Counted from the first letter of the stretch, positions 54,608-64,000 are shown. The stretch: 64,000 nucleotides of DNA from Symbiodinium natans (GCA_905221605.1 CAJNDS010000114.1:1028958-1092957), one strand, 5' to 3'. The notes: generated by a model not told the origin, from the letters alone. A program made the numbers and translations.

Positions 54608-55959
54608 ATGGCCTTCTGTCTGGATTTGGCGCCGGATCATCTTAGGAAGATTCTTGGCTCTTCCATCCATACTTCGCCCTGCCTCTTCTCGTATGACAAC
54701 AAATTCTGCACCGTGGAGTCCAGTATCGCCTTTTGCATTATGCAGCTGGCTGGCACGGTCTCCATTCGTGCACACTTGGATGCCGATGTAAAGTCCTCCG
54801 AATTGGTTGGGGCTGCTCTCCAGCTTATCCACCGCTGTTGGTCCAAGGGACTTGCCCTCCAGTTAAGGGAGATAGATGGATGCGGATGCCTTGAGTGGCA
54901 GCAATGGGGGTTGCAAACTCTGCGCGCTATGGGTTCGGTGAGTGCGGCGTGGCATAATGTACTTGCTGGCCACATCGGGCAGGCGTATATAATTGCGCTC
55001 CCGGTAACATTGCATGCATCTTGCAGAATTGCCACTACCACCCTGGGCAGCTACGAGGTGTTTTTTCTTCGGTTGAGCTCGCTGTCCTGTCTGCCTGTTT
55101 TCCGTCTTCATGCACCTCTTCTCGCATACCAAAGGTCACCTCCCACCCTGCTTGCTCGTGCCACCCACCATGGTTTTTGGCCTGGCGTTCTTAAACGCCC
55201 CTCTGGGCCCCTCCCAGCCGAGAATGGCACCGGTGCGCCACGAGTGCAAGAGTACCAGTTCACCACCCAAACGGCCTGCGCCTTTCACGAACAGGGTCTT
55301 GGTGCGACCTGTGCTTTCGTTGGCCAAATCGCCACCTTCGTCCTCGTTGAAGTTGGACTCGAGTTTGGATGTATGCTCAAGTACACCATGTGTTGCTCAC
55401 CCTACACGCACGGAGAGTGGTACCTCCTCGACTCTACCCAACTAGGCGCTGAACTTCTTCCGCTCCTCCTGGAAAACATGGCCTTCCGACTTGATCTCAA
55501 TCTGGTGCAAATCCAAGTAGTTGTCCAGGGACTGACTTTTGCTGTCCCTCTAGTCAGCTTTCTTGTTGATTGGCCTGTTGGCACGGTCTTTATTGCTGTT
55601 GCCTTCCCCTCCTTGAGCACATGGTAGAGGCGCATCCGGTCCTGGTAGGGTCTTACTTTAGTAGGCGCCTCTGTATTGTCAATCCGCCTGATGGGATGCT
55701 CCCTCTCAATCTCACAATCGATCCAATGCTGCCGGTCCTAATGCTGCAAATACTAATTGTGCAACACATGCGGCAACGGAGTGGTTACCTTGAAAGTCGG
55801 GCTTTCGTACTTTGCGATGAACAGGGCTTTGTTGCGGACACGTGCACCAAAATCCAAACAGCGTTCCATGAGGATGCGAGGGTGCTTCTTAAGTACAAGT
55901 GCCTCACCTTCGAAGGTCACCTGTTTAGATTGGTCTCCGCCTCCCACAGCCTACTTTGA
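54608..55959 (+). pseudogene. Paralogue A, frameshifted near 55.61 kb
   Basis: The frame from the Met at 54608 gives 339 residues to a stop at 55627; the match to paralogue B (56123-57520) then resumes in another frame to about 55905. Shared landmarks in the same order: a SVxAxWxxxLxG-like region, VDWPVGT, EAHPVLVG against AAHPPVTVG, MRQRSGYLESRAFVL against MRERSGHLECRSFVL, and VLLKYK against ILLKMQ. One indel near 55605-55620 explains the break. The family is not recognised. It contains no obvious catalytic motif or membrane segment. Confidence 0.7.
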
Positions 55960-56122
55960 TGCTAGGACGGCTGGCTTTGCTGCATTGGTAACGCCTTCTT
56001 GCCGCCTTTTGGCTCACACTAGCGTAGTAGTGCTTTGGCTCATGGGAGTCTGAGGCTGCCCCGCGACGTCACTCTCCTGCCGCCACACTATACGACTCGT
56101 TGCCTTGCGGCCCAACTTGAGC

Positions 56123-57520
56123 ATGTCAACAGAGGAAGATTGCCTTGACAGCGACCCAAGGCAGCTTGAGTACGCCCGTACTCTTGCTCTGCCGCAAGCT
56201 CTGTCCTTGGATTTGTCCCCCGTGGCCTTGACGCTGGTCCTAGGCAATGACCCTCTAATTCCTCTTTGCGGAGGTGGAGAGGACCCTGTGCAAAGACTGA
56301 CATCGTCAGTCGCGCAACGCCTTCTTGTGGATCTCTGCAACATCAAGGTTGTTCTTGCCCTGCCATTGCAGAGTGTTCATGGCACTGAAAATGCCGCTGA
56401 TGCCTTCCAGGCTTGGCTTAGTTGGAGCATAAGACAAGAAATAAAGATCGGCCAGGTCTCGGACGGCTTAGACTTTCATTGGCACATGCTTCATTGGTGC
56501 CAATTGGCTATCCAGTCTGTGACCTGTCTTGCATCAGTTAATTCGCACTGGTTCCGACTTCTCTTGGAAGGTCTGAGGGGAATGTCCTTCTTTGCGATTC
56601 CCACGGGGGAACACGCCGGAGCGTTCTTTGGAGTCACGCCTCTTGACGAATGCACTTACGACGTCCATGCAGTTGGAGACTTCCCACTCGCGAGCCTCCG
56701 CTTCCTCCGACTGCGTTCACCGTTTACAGCTGACTTTGCTAATCAAACTCCTGCAAGGCAGCTCCTGGGCGGGCGACTTGCTCATGAGCATCATTGGCCT
56801 GCCCAAATGGATTCTCCTCACCCGCAGGCAGAGGGCCACTGTGGCAGTCTATGGCCTCGCACACAGTCCACCTTGCAGCGTCACGTGCCTGCCCCTTGGT
56901 CAGTCCGTGAAGCAGCTTCTCGTTGTAGGGTAAGGTATGCTGGCCTTGTTGCCAATCTCACCCTTGTGCGCGTTACTCAACATCAAGGTTGTATGATTCA
57001 AATCGTTTGGTGCGTTGCCCCCTTTCGACAAGAAGCTCTTGAAGGGGATACTCTCCAACTTACCACTCAACTTTTCCCTGCCTTATGTGCTTTGTGCCCG
57101 AACCGCCTGCAGCCAGATCTCCTTGGGGTCTTCGCTGTTTCGCAACTTAGTCACCTACCTGTCCCTCCGTGCTGTGCCCTGGTAGATTGGCCGGTGGGCA
57201 CACCGTTCACTGTATATGCCTACAATGATCTCCTGGCTGTAAGGGCTGCGCATCCACCCGTCACTGTTGGCTGGCCGTCCTGGCACCTGCAGCTCCTCAA
57301 CCCAAGCGATTGGAATGACCTACCTTGCCCTGTTTTGGCTTCTTGTAGCTGGCCTGTGTCCCTGTTGATGGTCAAATGCGTGCAAGCGATGAGAGAACGC
57401 AGTGGGCACCTCGAGTGTCGATCTTTTGTCCTGGCCTCACAAGGGGCAGTTGCGAGTCCTGCGTCGGCAGTACTCCGAGCTTTTGCTCCGAATGCAAACA
57501 TACTTCTGAAAATGCAGTAG
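56123..57520 (+). CDS. Paralogue B, unknown protein of 465 residues
   Basis: The first Met is 56123 (MSTEEDCLDSD); the frame is open from 56105. Intact, with the conserved C-terminal block VDWPVGTPFTV, MRERSGHLECRSFVL, ILLKMQ shared with paralogue A. The N-terminal part (LALPLQSVHG, SWSIRQEIKIG) is Leu/Trp-rich. Its better preservation suggests it was the functional member of the pair, or the more recent. Upstream, TTTTGGCTCA (56009) and TTTGGCTCA (56034) resemble the end of the dinoflagellate spliced leader. No function is proposed. Confidence 0.6.
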   Translation: MSTEEDCLDSDPRQLEYARTLALPQALSLDLSPVALTLVLGNDPLIPLCGGGEDPVQRLTSSVAQRLLVDLCNIKVVLALPLQSVHGTENAADAFQAWLSWSIRQEIKIGQVSDGLDFHWHMLHWCQLAIQSVTCLASVNSHWFRLLLEGLRGMSFFAIPTGEHAGAFFGVTPLDECTYDVHAVGDFPLASLRFLRLRSPFTADFANQTPARQLLGGRLAHEHHWPAQMDSPHPQAEGHCGSLWPRTQSTLQRHVPAPWSVREAASRCRVRYAGLVANLTLVRVTQHQGCMIQIVWCVAPFRQEALEGDTLQLTTQLFPALCALCPNRLQPDLLGVFAVSQLSHLPVPPCCALVDWPVGTPFTVYAYNDLLAVRAAHPPVTVGWPSWHLQLLNPSDWNDLPCPVLASCSWPVSLLMVKCVQAMRERSGHLECRSFVLASQGAVASPASAVLRAFAPNANILLKMQ

Positions 57521-57717
57521 GGACCCCGCCCCTTCACTAATGCTTGGCCTTGGAAGCATGAGGGTCTCGTTCTCCAGTTTCACACTGCTTTCGCGGTTTT
57601 GCATTCTAGGGAATGTGTTGGCGGGACTTTTTCATGGGTGCTGTGCAGTGCTGGCTCAGGTCAACTCTGTAGATCCGAGGTAGTCCACCGCCTTCCCCTC
57701 AGGAAGGCATCACTGAC

Positions 57718-58338
57718 ATGGTTGAGGCATCCAGCCCTCAAAGCCATATGGAACGTCTTGCTCCGCTGCTTGTGATTGTCTCGCAGTTGAGCCCTACGTC
57801 GGCCTCCTGTAGGCCCGCCTCCAGGCACAGCGATAGACACCTTCACGACTGCCCATTGGATGCATTGCGTTGTATCCTCTTTGATGCGTGCACTGTGTGC
57901 TTGAGCCTGTGGTTAATTATAGAGCCGCGCGAAGGCCTCTCCGAGCCTCCACAAGTGTACCTCTGGCGGCAACAACAGTCGAATTGGGGTTGTTGTTATA
58001 CTCGCCTCCCTCACGTCGCTCCTGGAGTCGAGAATTATAGGGTTGCCCTCCCATCCCTGAGGGAAACCGCGAGAGTGGCTGCTGTTTGTCGGCGCTGGGG
58101 AGGTATCATCGGGGCTTGGGCATCGCGCAGGCGTTTTGTGACATCGACGTCAACCTTCGCCAGTACACAGCGTGTTGTGCCCGTCGTGCGTGTGAACTGC
58201 ACCCATTTCAAATTGCAGCTTCATGTTACGGAATTGATGGACTTGGGTGTCGCGCGAATGCGAAACAATGCTATACTCTTCCCCTCCTCTAGCCAGGCTA
58301 GGACCCCAGTCACTGGGCAAGTGGAGGAGGACGGTTGA
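57718..58338 (+). CDS. Doubtful ORF of 206 residues
   Basis: Runs from the Met at 57718 to 58338. It is Cys/Arg/Leu-rich, without a recognised domain, and shows no match to its neighbours. It may be a chance frame or a decayed gene. The 197 bp before it (57521-57717) hold nothing recognisable. Confidence 0.3.
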   Translation: MVEASSPQSHMERLAPLLVIVSQLSPTSASCRPASRHSDRHLHDCPLDALRCILFDACTVCLSLWLIIEPREGLSEPPQVYLWRQQQSNWGCCYTRLPHVAPGVENYRVALPSLRETARVAAVCRRWGGIIGAWASRRRFVTSTSTFASTQRVVPVVRVNCTHFKLQLHVTELMDLGVARMRNNAILFPSSSQARTPVTGQVEEDG

Positions 58339-58352
58339 GTTGCTCATGTCAC

Positions 58353-58372
58353 GTGAGTGCGCCCGCACTCAC
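58353..58372. repeat. Perfect palindrome, 9-bp arms
   Basis: GTGAGTGCG-CC-CGCACTCAC, a perfect hairpin with a two-base centre. A relative lies at 58584-58606. The stretch between them and up to 58770 has no convincing gene. Confidence 0.9.
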
Positions 58373-58583
58373 ACGGCGGTGTAGGAACCTGCATCTCTTC
58401 TCAAGGCAGTAGATCCATTTACGTTCTCTGTACAAGTTTGACGAGCAGTGACCCCTCACCGCAATTTCCGAGCAGGGGCTCGGTGAAGCGGCTCAGGAGC
58501 TCCCGTTCGGGTTGCTCCCTTGCTCCCGAGTATTACCTGCGGAGAATCTTGTGAGGGTGCGGGAGTGATTTGATGTTGGGTAC

Positions 58584-58606
58584 GTGAGTCGTGCGCCCGC
58601 ACTCAC
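58584..58606. repeat. Related palindrome
   Basis: GTGAGTC-GTGCGCCCGC-ACTCAC: the outer GTGAGT pairs with ACTCAC, and inside GTGCG pairs with CGCAC. It shares most bases with 58353-58372. The two stand about 210 bp apart in the same orientation, upstream of the gene at 58771. Confidence 0.85.
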
Positions 58607-58770
58607 AGGCCCTAGTCCCCCGCATGGATTGACAGTTTGTTCCTGTGGCTCATAGCCCTCTCAGCCGCGAACATAAAATGGTATTACCTGCTAACTTGCC
58701 CCCTTGTTCTGTGCCGCCAGGGCTCACAGGAGCAGGCGCCCGCTTGCCCTCCCCGAACTAACTGCCCGGC

Positions 58771-59463
58771 ATGGCTGCTTCGTTGGTCATTGGTGGCAGC
58801 CTTTACACTGCTGTCAATGGAGATGGCGACAGTGACTGGGAAAGATGCTACCCTTACGAACACCCGGAGATCTTTTCCAGCGAGCCCATCCTCGAAGGCC
58901 ACGGCCACACTTGTAGTGCTGGCTGGATATCGCTCACCAAGCTCCTCGTACTGCAAGGAATCCGCGATGCCTCGGCAGCCCAAGGACGTCCTAATCAACG
59001 GACCCTCGCCATGGTTGCTGCGGCCGAACTCGCGCACTCTGTTGGAGGTCATCGTGCCTGGCTTGCACACCACCTTCGAGATCTTTCGCAGGATTTGAGG
59101 AACGAGCTTGCCCAGGAGTACGGGGCGTTACTGGCTATGTTCAGACGTCCGCCTGGACCACAGCAGAATGCCCTTTTAGCCTGGGCCAGGCCAATCATTG
59201 TGCATCGCCAGGAAGATTTTCCAATTTACCTCATAAAAGCGCATTTGGAGCAGCATCTTTTGCTTGCATGGCGTTTCACTGCCGATAAAGTCAATTTGCT
59301 TTTGCAAGCGATGTCCGATGCTGTCCCCAATGATAATGCCGTCATTCTGGAGTGGGTAGCGTGCTTCCTCGATGAACGTATTGCTACCGACATTCTCGAG
59401 CATTTAGATGACGAGACCATGCATCTGCTTGAGGACAATCGGCATTCGGATAGTGACATCTAA
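58771..59463 (+). CDS. Unknown helical protein of 230 residues
   Basis: ATG at 58771, intact to 59463. After a short N-terminal part with GHGHTCSAGW, it is largely helical and Leu/Ala/His-rich, ending in an acidic tail (LDDETMHLLEDN). No signal or membrane segment is evident. Its C-terminal block resembles part of the ORF at 53680. The 298 bp to the next gene hold only short frames. Confidence 0.5.
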   Translation: MAASLVIGGSLYTAVNGDGDSDWERCYPYEHPEIFSSEPILEGHGHTCSAGWISLTKLLVLQGIRDASAAQGRPNQRTLAMVAAAELAHSVGGHRAWLAHHLRDLSQDLRNELAQEYGALLAMFRRPPGPQQNALLAWARPIIVHRQEDFPIYLIKAHLEQHLLLAWRFTADKVNLLLQAMSDAVPNDNAVILEWVACFLDERIATDILEHLDDETMHLLEDNRHSDSDI

Positions 59464-59761
59464 CGCTGACCTTGTGCGAATACGGAACAAACGGCGGCCT
59501 AGTACATCGGTCGTTATCCATGGTCATGCGGCATTCCTGTAATGTCATGCTGTTGTCTTGACCGATTTGGAAAGTTGTAACCATTGATCATGTTATACTG
59601 CTGATGTAGTCTCCAACTGAAGGGAGCTGAGTCAGGGGAAGTTGGGAGCAAGCTTGTTGTTGTGTGACATTCTTTGCGCTGGACGGCACGGCTCTCAGGC
59701 AAGACTGCCCAGTCTTCCTCTACCTTGCCCCATCAATTGGGTAGGCTGCCTCTTCTTCGCC

Positions 59762-60631
59762 ATGGCATTGCAAGAGCCCCTTGGCCTGGAGAACCTGCAG
59801 CCTCCTCCATTGGTCGCCCCTCCGCTCGTAGCTGGGCGTGAAAACACCTGGATTACGGCGAGCCATGGCAGTTCAACCCTCCCCTTTGTTGTATCCCGGC
59901 CGAGTGCGGATGCAGGGGAAGCCAACTCGATAGTGCTTCTCCTCCCTGGTTGTGGACATTTCTATGTGGAGAATATGCACCCACTGCCTTGGCAAGGGGC
60001 CATCGAGTATCTGTGGAGCAACCTGGCTTTCAAAAAGGCCGTCATTGCCTGCGCATGGCCTGTGGCGGGACAAGCAGGCTCACCGCCTGCCTGGATGCTG
60101 CCTGACGGTGCTGCCTGGACCAAGGCAGTGTATACAATGGAAATTCTACCGCTCCTACTGGCCGTCCAACGTGATGCGAGCCCTCGCATCTCCTTGCCCA
60201 CATATCTCATGGGCCTTGGCTCTGGAGGAACCATCACCTACCAGATTGCAATTTCCGAGGCCCATGCGACCTTCCGGGCTTGTGTTTGCATGGGCCCCAT
60301 TAGGCTGCCTTCTTTGCTGCCAGCCCCCACGGGCGGGGAGACACGAATTTTAGTCTATGGCGGACGAAAGGACGTAGAGACCTTTCAGCACCACCTTCGG
60401 ATGTGCTACTCGGTGCGGGGCAATCATCGCGTGCCTCCTGTCACAGAAGCCCTTTCCGAAGACTCACACTTTACAGCCTTCAAGGGCTACGGACGCACGC
60501 AGTACCCCTGGGCCCCCGGCCTCACAATCCGCCAGGTGGTTATCGGCAAGGACCCGGAGCATGTGGTGTGGCCTGCATTGCTGAGCGATACTGATTGGCT
60601 GCTGGCGGACCATATCGAGCTCCCGGAGTAG
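59762..60631 (+). CDS. Alpha/beta-hydrolase-like protein lacking the nucleophile serine
   Basis: 289 residues from the Met at 59762 (MALQEPLGLENL). The pattern VLLLPGCGHFY, AWPVAGQAGSPPAW, ISLPTYLMGLGSGGTITYQ, RILVYGGRKDVETF and HFTAFKGYGRTQ follows the strand order of an alpha/beta hydrolase: an HG-like loop, a nucleophile elbow, a Gly/Asp strand and a late His. At the elbow the sequence is GLGSGG, with Gly where GxSxG has Ser, so it may be inactive or may use a shifted Ser. Broken relatives lie at 789-1150 and 1695-2060. It precedes the right-arm copy of the giant gene on the same strand. Confidence 0.6.
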   Translation: MALQEPLGLENLQPPPLVAPPLVAGRENTWITASHGSSTLPFVVSRPSADAGEANSIVLLLPGCGHFYVENMHPLPWQGAIEYLWSNLAFKKAVIACAWPVAGQAGSPPAWMLPDGAAWTKAVYTMEILPLLLAVQRDASPRISLPTYLMGLGSGGTITYQIAISEAHATFRACVCMGPIRLPSLLPAPTGGETRILVYGGRKDVETFQHHLRMCYSVRGNHRVPPVTEALSEDSHFTAFKGYGRTQYPWAPGLTIRQVVIGKDPEHVVWPALLSDTDWLLADHIELPE

Positions 60632-61154
60632 TCGTCGGGGCAGGGTAGAGAGTGCCTTCCTTTTTCCATTTTAATCGATTTATGCGCGCCGGCCCTTGTG
60701 TTGCCGCTACAAACAGACCAGCAACCGAGGTACGCCTGCATTCTGGTGTACTACTGTGCACGGACAAAGTAAAGGATGCCATCGTCTCCAGGTCATTGCT
60801 TTGTACATGCAGCACATTGCAGCCACAAGTAACAGCCACCTGCGATGACATGCTGCATCCCTTTTCAGGTTGCGCGTTGGATGTGCCCTGGCTCAAGCTA
60901 AGGGTGGCTGGCTGACTGAACGAGGAACCCATTGTGTAGAGGGTTGTAACGCTCCTGACTGGTTTTTTCTCGCCTTTCTGCTTCTTCTCTCCTGTGTGCT
61001 GTGCTTTTTGTTTGGTCCTCCCTTTCCTGGAGTCCCTCCCTTGTTTTTGTAAGGGCTTTCCAGGGATCTTGGTGTCTGGAGGTTGCCTCGTGGTTCTCCG
61101 CTGTCTGTGGGGTAGTCACATGAGTTTGGCCTGCCATGTTCGGTGAGTGATGCC
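60632..61154 (+). other. Gene-free interval, homologous to 11580-11934
   Basis: From 60788 on it matches the reverse complement of the left arm, which sets the inner edge of the inverted repeat. A hydrophobic chance frame near 60960-61020 (FFLAFLLLLSCVLCFLFG) is present in both arms but has no convincing start. It may be an untranslated leader. Confidence 0.5.
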
Positions 61155-61811
61155 ATGGAGTCGTATGCCTGTCAACCGTACGCGATCCGGGTTGGAGCGC
61201 AAGTGCTCCAAGTCCACGTTGCCAGGAGAGGGCAACTCACTGCACTTGCCACTTTAGGGACCAGTGATATCGCAATGACCAGGCAGATGCAAGCCGGCGT
61301 CATCCTGCCTCACGAACTCGATGCTGCCGGTTGGTGCCGATACTTTCCGCCGGAAATACAACCCTTGTTGTGTCTGGACCATTCTGCCTTTTTGAGAAAC
61401 AGCAACGCCGTCTGCTTCGCCCGGCAACCCACGGTACGCTGTTTTCTCCTGCATGCATGGAGGCCAGGCATCGGCATCATGCCGCATAGCAGTGCCCTCA
61501 TGGGGCGAGCGGTGTCCACGCACAGTGCTTTGCCTGGTGACGCGATAGACCTTCCCCCTTGGGCGAGTGTTGTCACCGAACAAGGAGCGGGTAGGGAGAC
61601 AGCCCTGTCTCCCGGGCCCTGGCAAACTCCATCACCTAATCCACCTAGGGTCTGCTGGCCGGATAATAGTCCTCGCCCTCCCATACCGCCGATTCCTCCA
61701 CGTGTGGGAGAATACCCAGTGGGTGAGGTCAGTAGGATCGAGCCGCGAATTCCACATGGGAGGCCACCTCCCGCCAGTTGCAGCCGACCTGCCACCTTGG
61801 CAGGTCCCTAG
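61155..61811 (+). CDS. Small gene before the giant gene, right arm
   Basis: 218 residues from the Met at 61155 (MESYACQPYAIRVG). A beta-rich start, QVLQVHVARRGQLTALATLG, is followed by GVILPHELDAAGWCRYFPP. The last third is Pro-rich and overlaps the start of the giant gene in another frame, so the real stop may be earlier or a frameshift may join the two. The left-arm relative begins at 11581 and is broken. Confidence 0.45.
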   Translation: MESYACQPYAIRVGAQVLQVHVARRGQLTALATLGTSDIAMTRQMQAGVILPHELDAAGWCRYFPPEIQPLLCLDHSAFLRNSNAVCFARQPTVRCFLLHAWRPGIGIMPHSSALMGRAVSTHSALPGDAIDLPPWASVVTEQGAGRETALSPGPWQTPSPNPPRVCWPDNSPRPPIPPIPPRVGEYPVGEVSRIEPRIPHGRPPPASCSRPATLAGP

Positions 61812-64000
61812 CCACCCAGGTCCACAGGTCCTTGCGGCGACCGCAATGCAGGCTATATGCCAGCTTCGCACTCTCAGTGCTGACCATGCGCCGGGGCCTC
61901 AGGAGCCTGAGGATCTCGCGCAGGCACTAGAAAGTAATCAGAATTTCCCTGAGCCCACCCCTAGCGGCGTACTGCCATTGAAACTGGCCTCGGGAGCCAT
62001 TTCCGGCGAACCGCCTGAGCCGCAAGGTCTCCACCCAGAGATTGACTACAATGCATTACTCGGCTGCCTACTTCCACAGCTCCGGGCTGCTGAGTCCGCA
62101 GGAGGCCATGTCCTGCTCTTGGTCACGGATAGTCGCTGCTTCTTGTCTATTCCGCACTTCCCCTTTGTCCGGCATTTGGTAGCACGCATGCAGTGGGAAG
62201 GCCCGTTTAAGGAGAGGTGGTTTCCCAAGATAGCTTCTGTGCACTTTACGTGGGCGGGGCCCGAAATTCTGGCAGTCCTCAGAGTCCTTGCGCCAGGGGT
62301 GGTCTTGATGTTGCTTGACCATGACACCTTGTTCACTGCCAGGTGGGAAGCAGAAGAGCTGCGAAGGTTTGCAGTCCTCGATCTACTGCCAAATACCCTC
62401 TCGACTCTCGACGGAGTCACTGGGCAGCATGGAAGTCGAGACGGACGAGACACAGCCCTGTGGCTCGCTTCCAGCCTCGCCGTGGAGTTGCTCGCCGGAC
62501 GGGTCCATACCGTGTGGGGCCCGATCGCCAAACTCAATTGGCATGGTTTGTGCGTCCGAGGACCAGTTTGAAGCAAATGGGGGATTGGTCCTCTTCTACC
62601 CGAATGCTCCGGACGGCAAACATCCCCGGCCCCCTCGCTTCTGCATCCCTGGCAACGTCGCTAGTGCGGTGACCTCAATTGGTACTGCGTTGAGCCGAGC
62701 CCTGCAGCTAGTCATCATGCCCAGTGAAGTGCCCACTCCATTGCCTGGTATGAGCAGGTGCCGTTGGACCAGATCCATTATCGGCAATGTCTACGCAACA
62801 CCCCTCTTGCCGGAACCACTGCTCACAAGCACTCTGACTTTGTGTTTGCGTGGGCACTTTTAGGAAGATAATGAGGTTGCGTGGAAAACGGCCGACCTTA
62901 CTGCTGGCCGGCCAGAGCCAGACATCCAGTTTGGTGCCTCCCCAGTCAGGCAGGTCAGAGGGGTCAAAACATGGGGACAAGGCCCATATGAACAGGGATT
63001 TCTTCCCTTGCTCATGGGTTACGGCGGCTCGCACTCCCGTTTGGCAATCATACCTGGTCCTGACTTATTCATGGCGAACCGATACGCCGAGGTTATACCC
63101 CCTCCTTTTGTGCATGGATATGGTGCCAAAGGCAAAAACATCTTGCCGCAGTGGGGGAGTGTGGTACGGCTGCCTACTCTACCCGAGTCGGTCTGGGGCA
63201 ACGGGGACACCGTCCCTCTGTGGGCCTCTGTTGGGAAAAAGGGCAGTGGACCAGTGCGGCTCCAGCTCTTCCCTGGGGTCCTCATGTTTTGGAAGAAAGA
63301 TGCCCTATCTTCCTGCAGGGCCACCCCGAAATGGCGCAGTCGACCCAATACCCCAACTGGGCCGCTTGCTCTTCTTGCTGCCGCTGCGCATGCTTGGCTG
63401 GCCCAGGCGGATCTGCCGTGGCCTCTCTTCGCTGCAGACATAAAGGTCACGCCGTTGGGCCTCAGTCAATACTGGGATGATGGACTAGCCATGCGTGTGC
63501 AACAAGCCCTGGCAGCCTTTGCCTTTCCTGCCTACCAGTACCCGCCCTCAAAGCCTCACCTAACCCCCTCAGGGGAATGTCGGTCGCTCTTCATTAGCGG
63601 GATGAATGGGAAGGCCGAGAATACTCCCCCCACTGTGTCGGGTAGCATCATTCACACAGCCAATTCCTATGCACTCACTGGCTTAGAAATGGAAACAGTC
63701 CGGGACAACCAGGGCAAAAAGGTCCGATATGAGGACACACAACGCCCGTTGTTGCTTTCGACCAGCGGTTTTGCCGCACATGCATTGTTGCTCCTGCCCC
63801 AAGCCGCCCAGCTATGGGCACGTGCTCTGTACCCTCAGGTCGAAGGATGCGGTCTGCCAGCGGCGGTTCGTGCTAGAATCAGCTCGGTAGAAGCCTCCCT
63901 GACAATGTGCCCTGCCCTGGCTCACTTGCACATGCCACATACTGCTGCGCTGACCGCTCTACATGTGGGCCTCGCCGCGGGTAGAGCTGGCGAGTGCAAA
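61567..64000 (+). pseudogene. Giant hydrolase-helicase gene, right-arm copy, frameshifted and cut by the window end
   Basis: From 61567 the frame runs in register with the left-arm protein (LLVTDSRCFLSIPHFP, VHFTWAGPE) until the 7-bp duplication near 62400. It then shifts to the 62315-62863 frame (EVETDETQPCGS...), shifts again at the 4-bp and 5-bp losses near 62750 and 62870, and continues open (AWKTADLTAGRPE..., MANRYAEVIPPPF) to 64000. The part seen equals residues 1-588 or so of the left-arm ORF plus its missing N-terminal part. The hydrolase elbow and helicase would lie beyond the window. Confidence 0.8.

Larger units (their letters stand above)
60788..64000 (+). repeat. Inverted repeat, right arm (pairs with 9104-11934)
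   Basis: Matches the left arm in reverse complement, open at the window end. Indels on this side: a 7-bp TCTCGAC duplication (about 62399-62411), a 4-bp loss near 62750 and a 5-bp loss near 62870. It retains about 220 bp (about 61640-61870) that the left arm lacks. Confidence 0.85.

Noticed and set aside
60870-61052. Short frame with a membrane-like segment in the right arm
   Set aside because: No good start, and the left-arm version shares the sequence only through the inverted repeat; probably leader sequence.
1-64000. CRISPR arrays, rRNA, tRNA genes
   Set aside because: None seen by eye; the repeats present are long or irregular and lack the spacing of a CRISPR array.

Overview
The window looks like accessory, retroelement-rich DNA from a eukaryote. 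A dinoflagellate is the best guess, by inference: long intronless reading frames, several retroelement orders nested in one another, and methyltransferase domains inside retroelements. No rRNA, tRNA, CRISPR array or bacterial-style operon was seen.

Layout. (1) 1-2560: about 1-kb degenerate tandem repeats that carry broken minus-strand fragments of a hydrolase-like gene whose open copy lies at 59762-60631. (2) 2561-11934: an inverted 'left arm' with a 2768-codon minus-strand frame that fuses an alpha/beta-hydrolase-like domain to a superfamily-1 helicase, preceded by a decayed 5' part. (3) 11935-20285: copy 1 of a tyrosine-recombinase (DIRS-order) retroelement. (4) 20286-30764: an unknown ORF, a spacer with a repeated AAAGCGATA motif, then a LINE-type element whose first ORF carries a C5 DNA methyltransferase-like domain and whose second ORF (endonuclease + RT) starts on an ATGA overlap. 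(5) 30765-41523: a Ty1/copia element with 200-bp LTRs that look identical and a GAACG target duplication, inserted into that LINE ORF. (6) 41588-50950: copy 2 of the tyrosine-recombinase element, inserted in the same LINE ORF 59 bp past the copia site. (7) 50951-53587: the rest of the LINE ORF (zinc finger, RNase H, and an unusual C-terminal domain). (8) 53588-60787: plus-strand genes of unknown function, including a pair of diverged paralogues. (9) 60788-64000: the inverted 'right arm', a second and frameshifted copy of the giant helicase gene, running off the window.

Removing the copia element (with one copy of its target duplication) and copy 2 leaves one LINE ORF of about 2166 codons with no stop or frameshift, so these insertions look young. 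The two tyrosine-recombinase copies are nearly identical, but each is broken in a different ORF: copy 1 in the recombinase, copy 2 in the polymerase polyprotein.

The most novel content is: (a) a retroelement polyprotein that joins a 2-oxoglutarate/Fe(II)-oxygenase-like domain, a methyltransferase-like domain, RT and RNase H; (b) a LINE that pairs a C5-methyltransferase ORF with an endonuclease-RT-RNase H ORF ending in a possible extra polymerase-like or other D/HD-motif domain; (c) the giant hydrolase-helicase gene in inverted duplicate; (d) a copia element with transmembrane segments at both ends of its coding region and a SAP-like motif. All assignments come from reading motifs by eye; no database search was possible.
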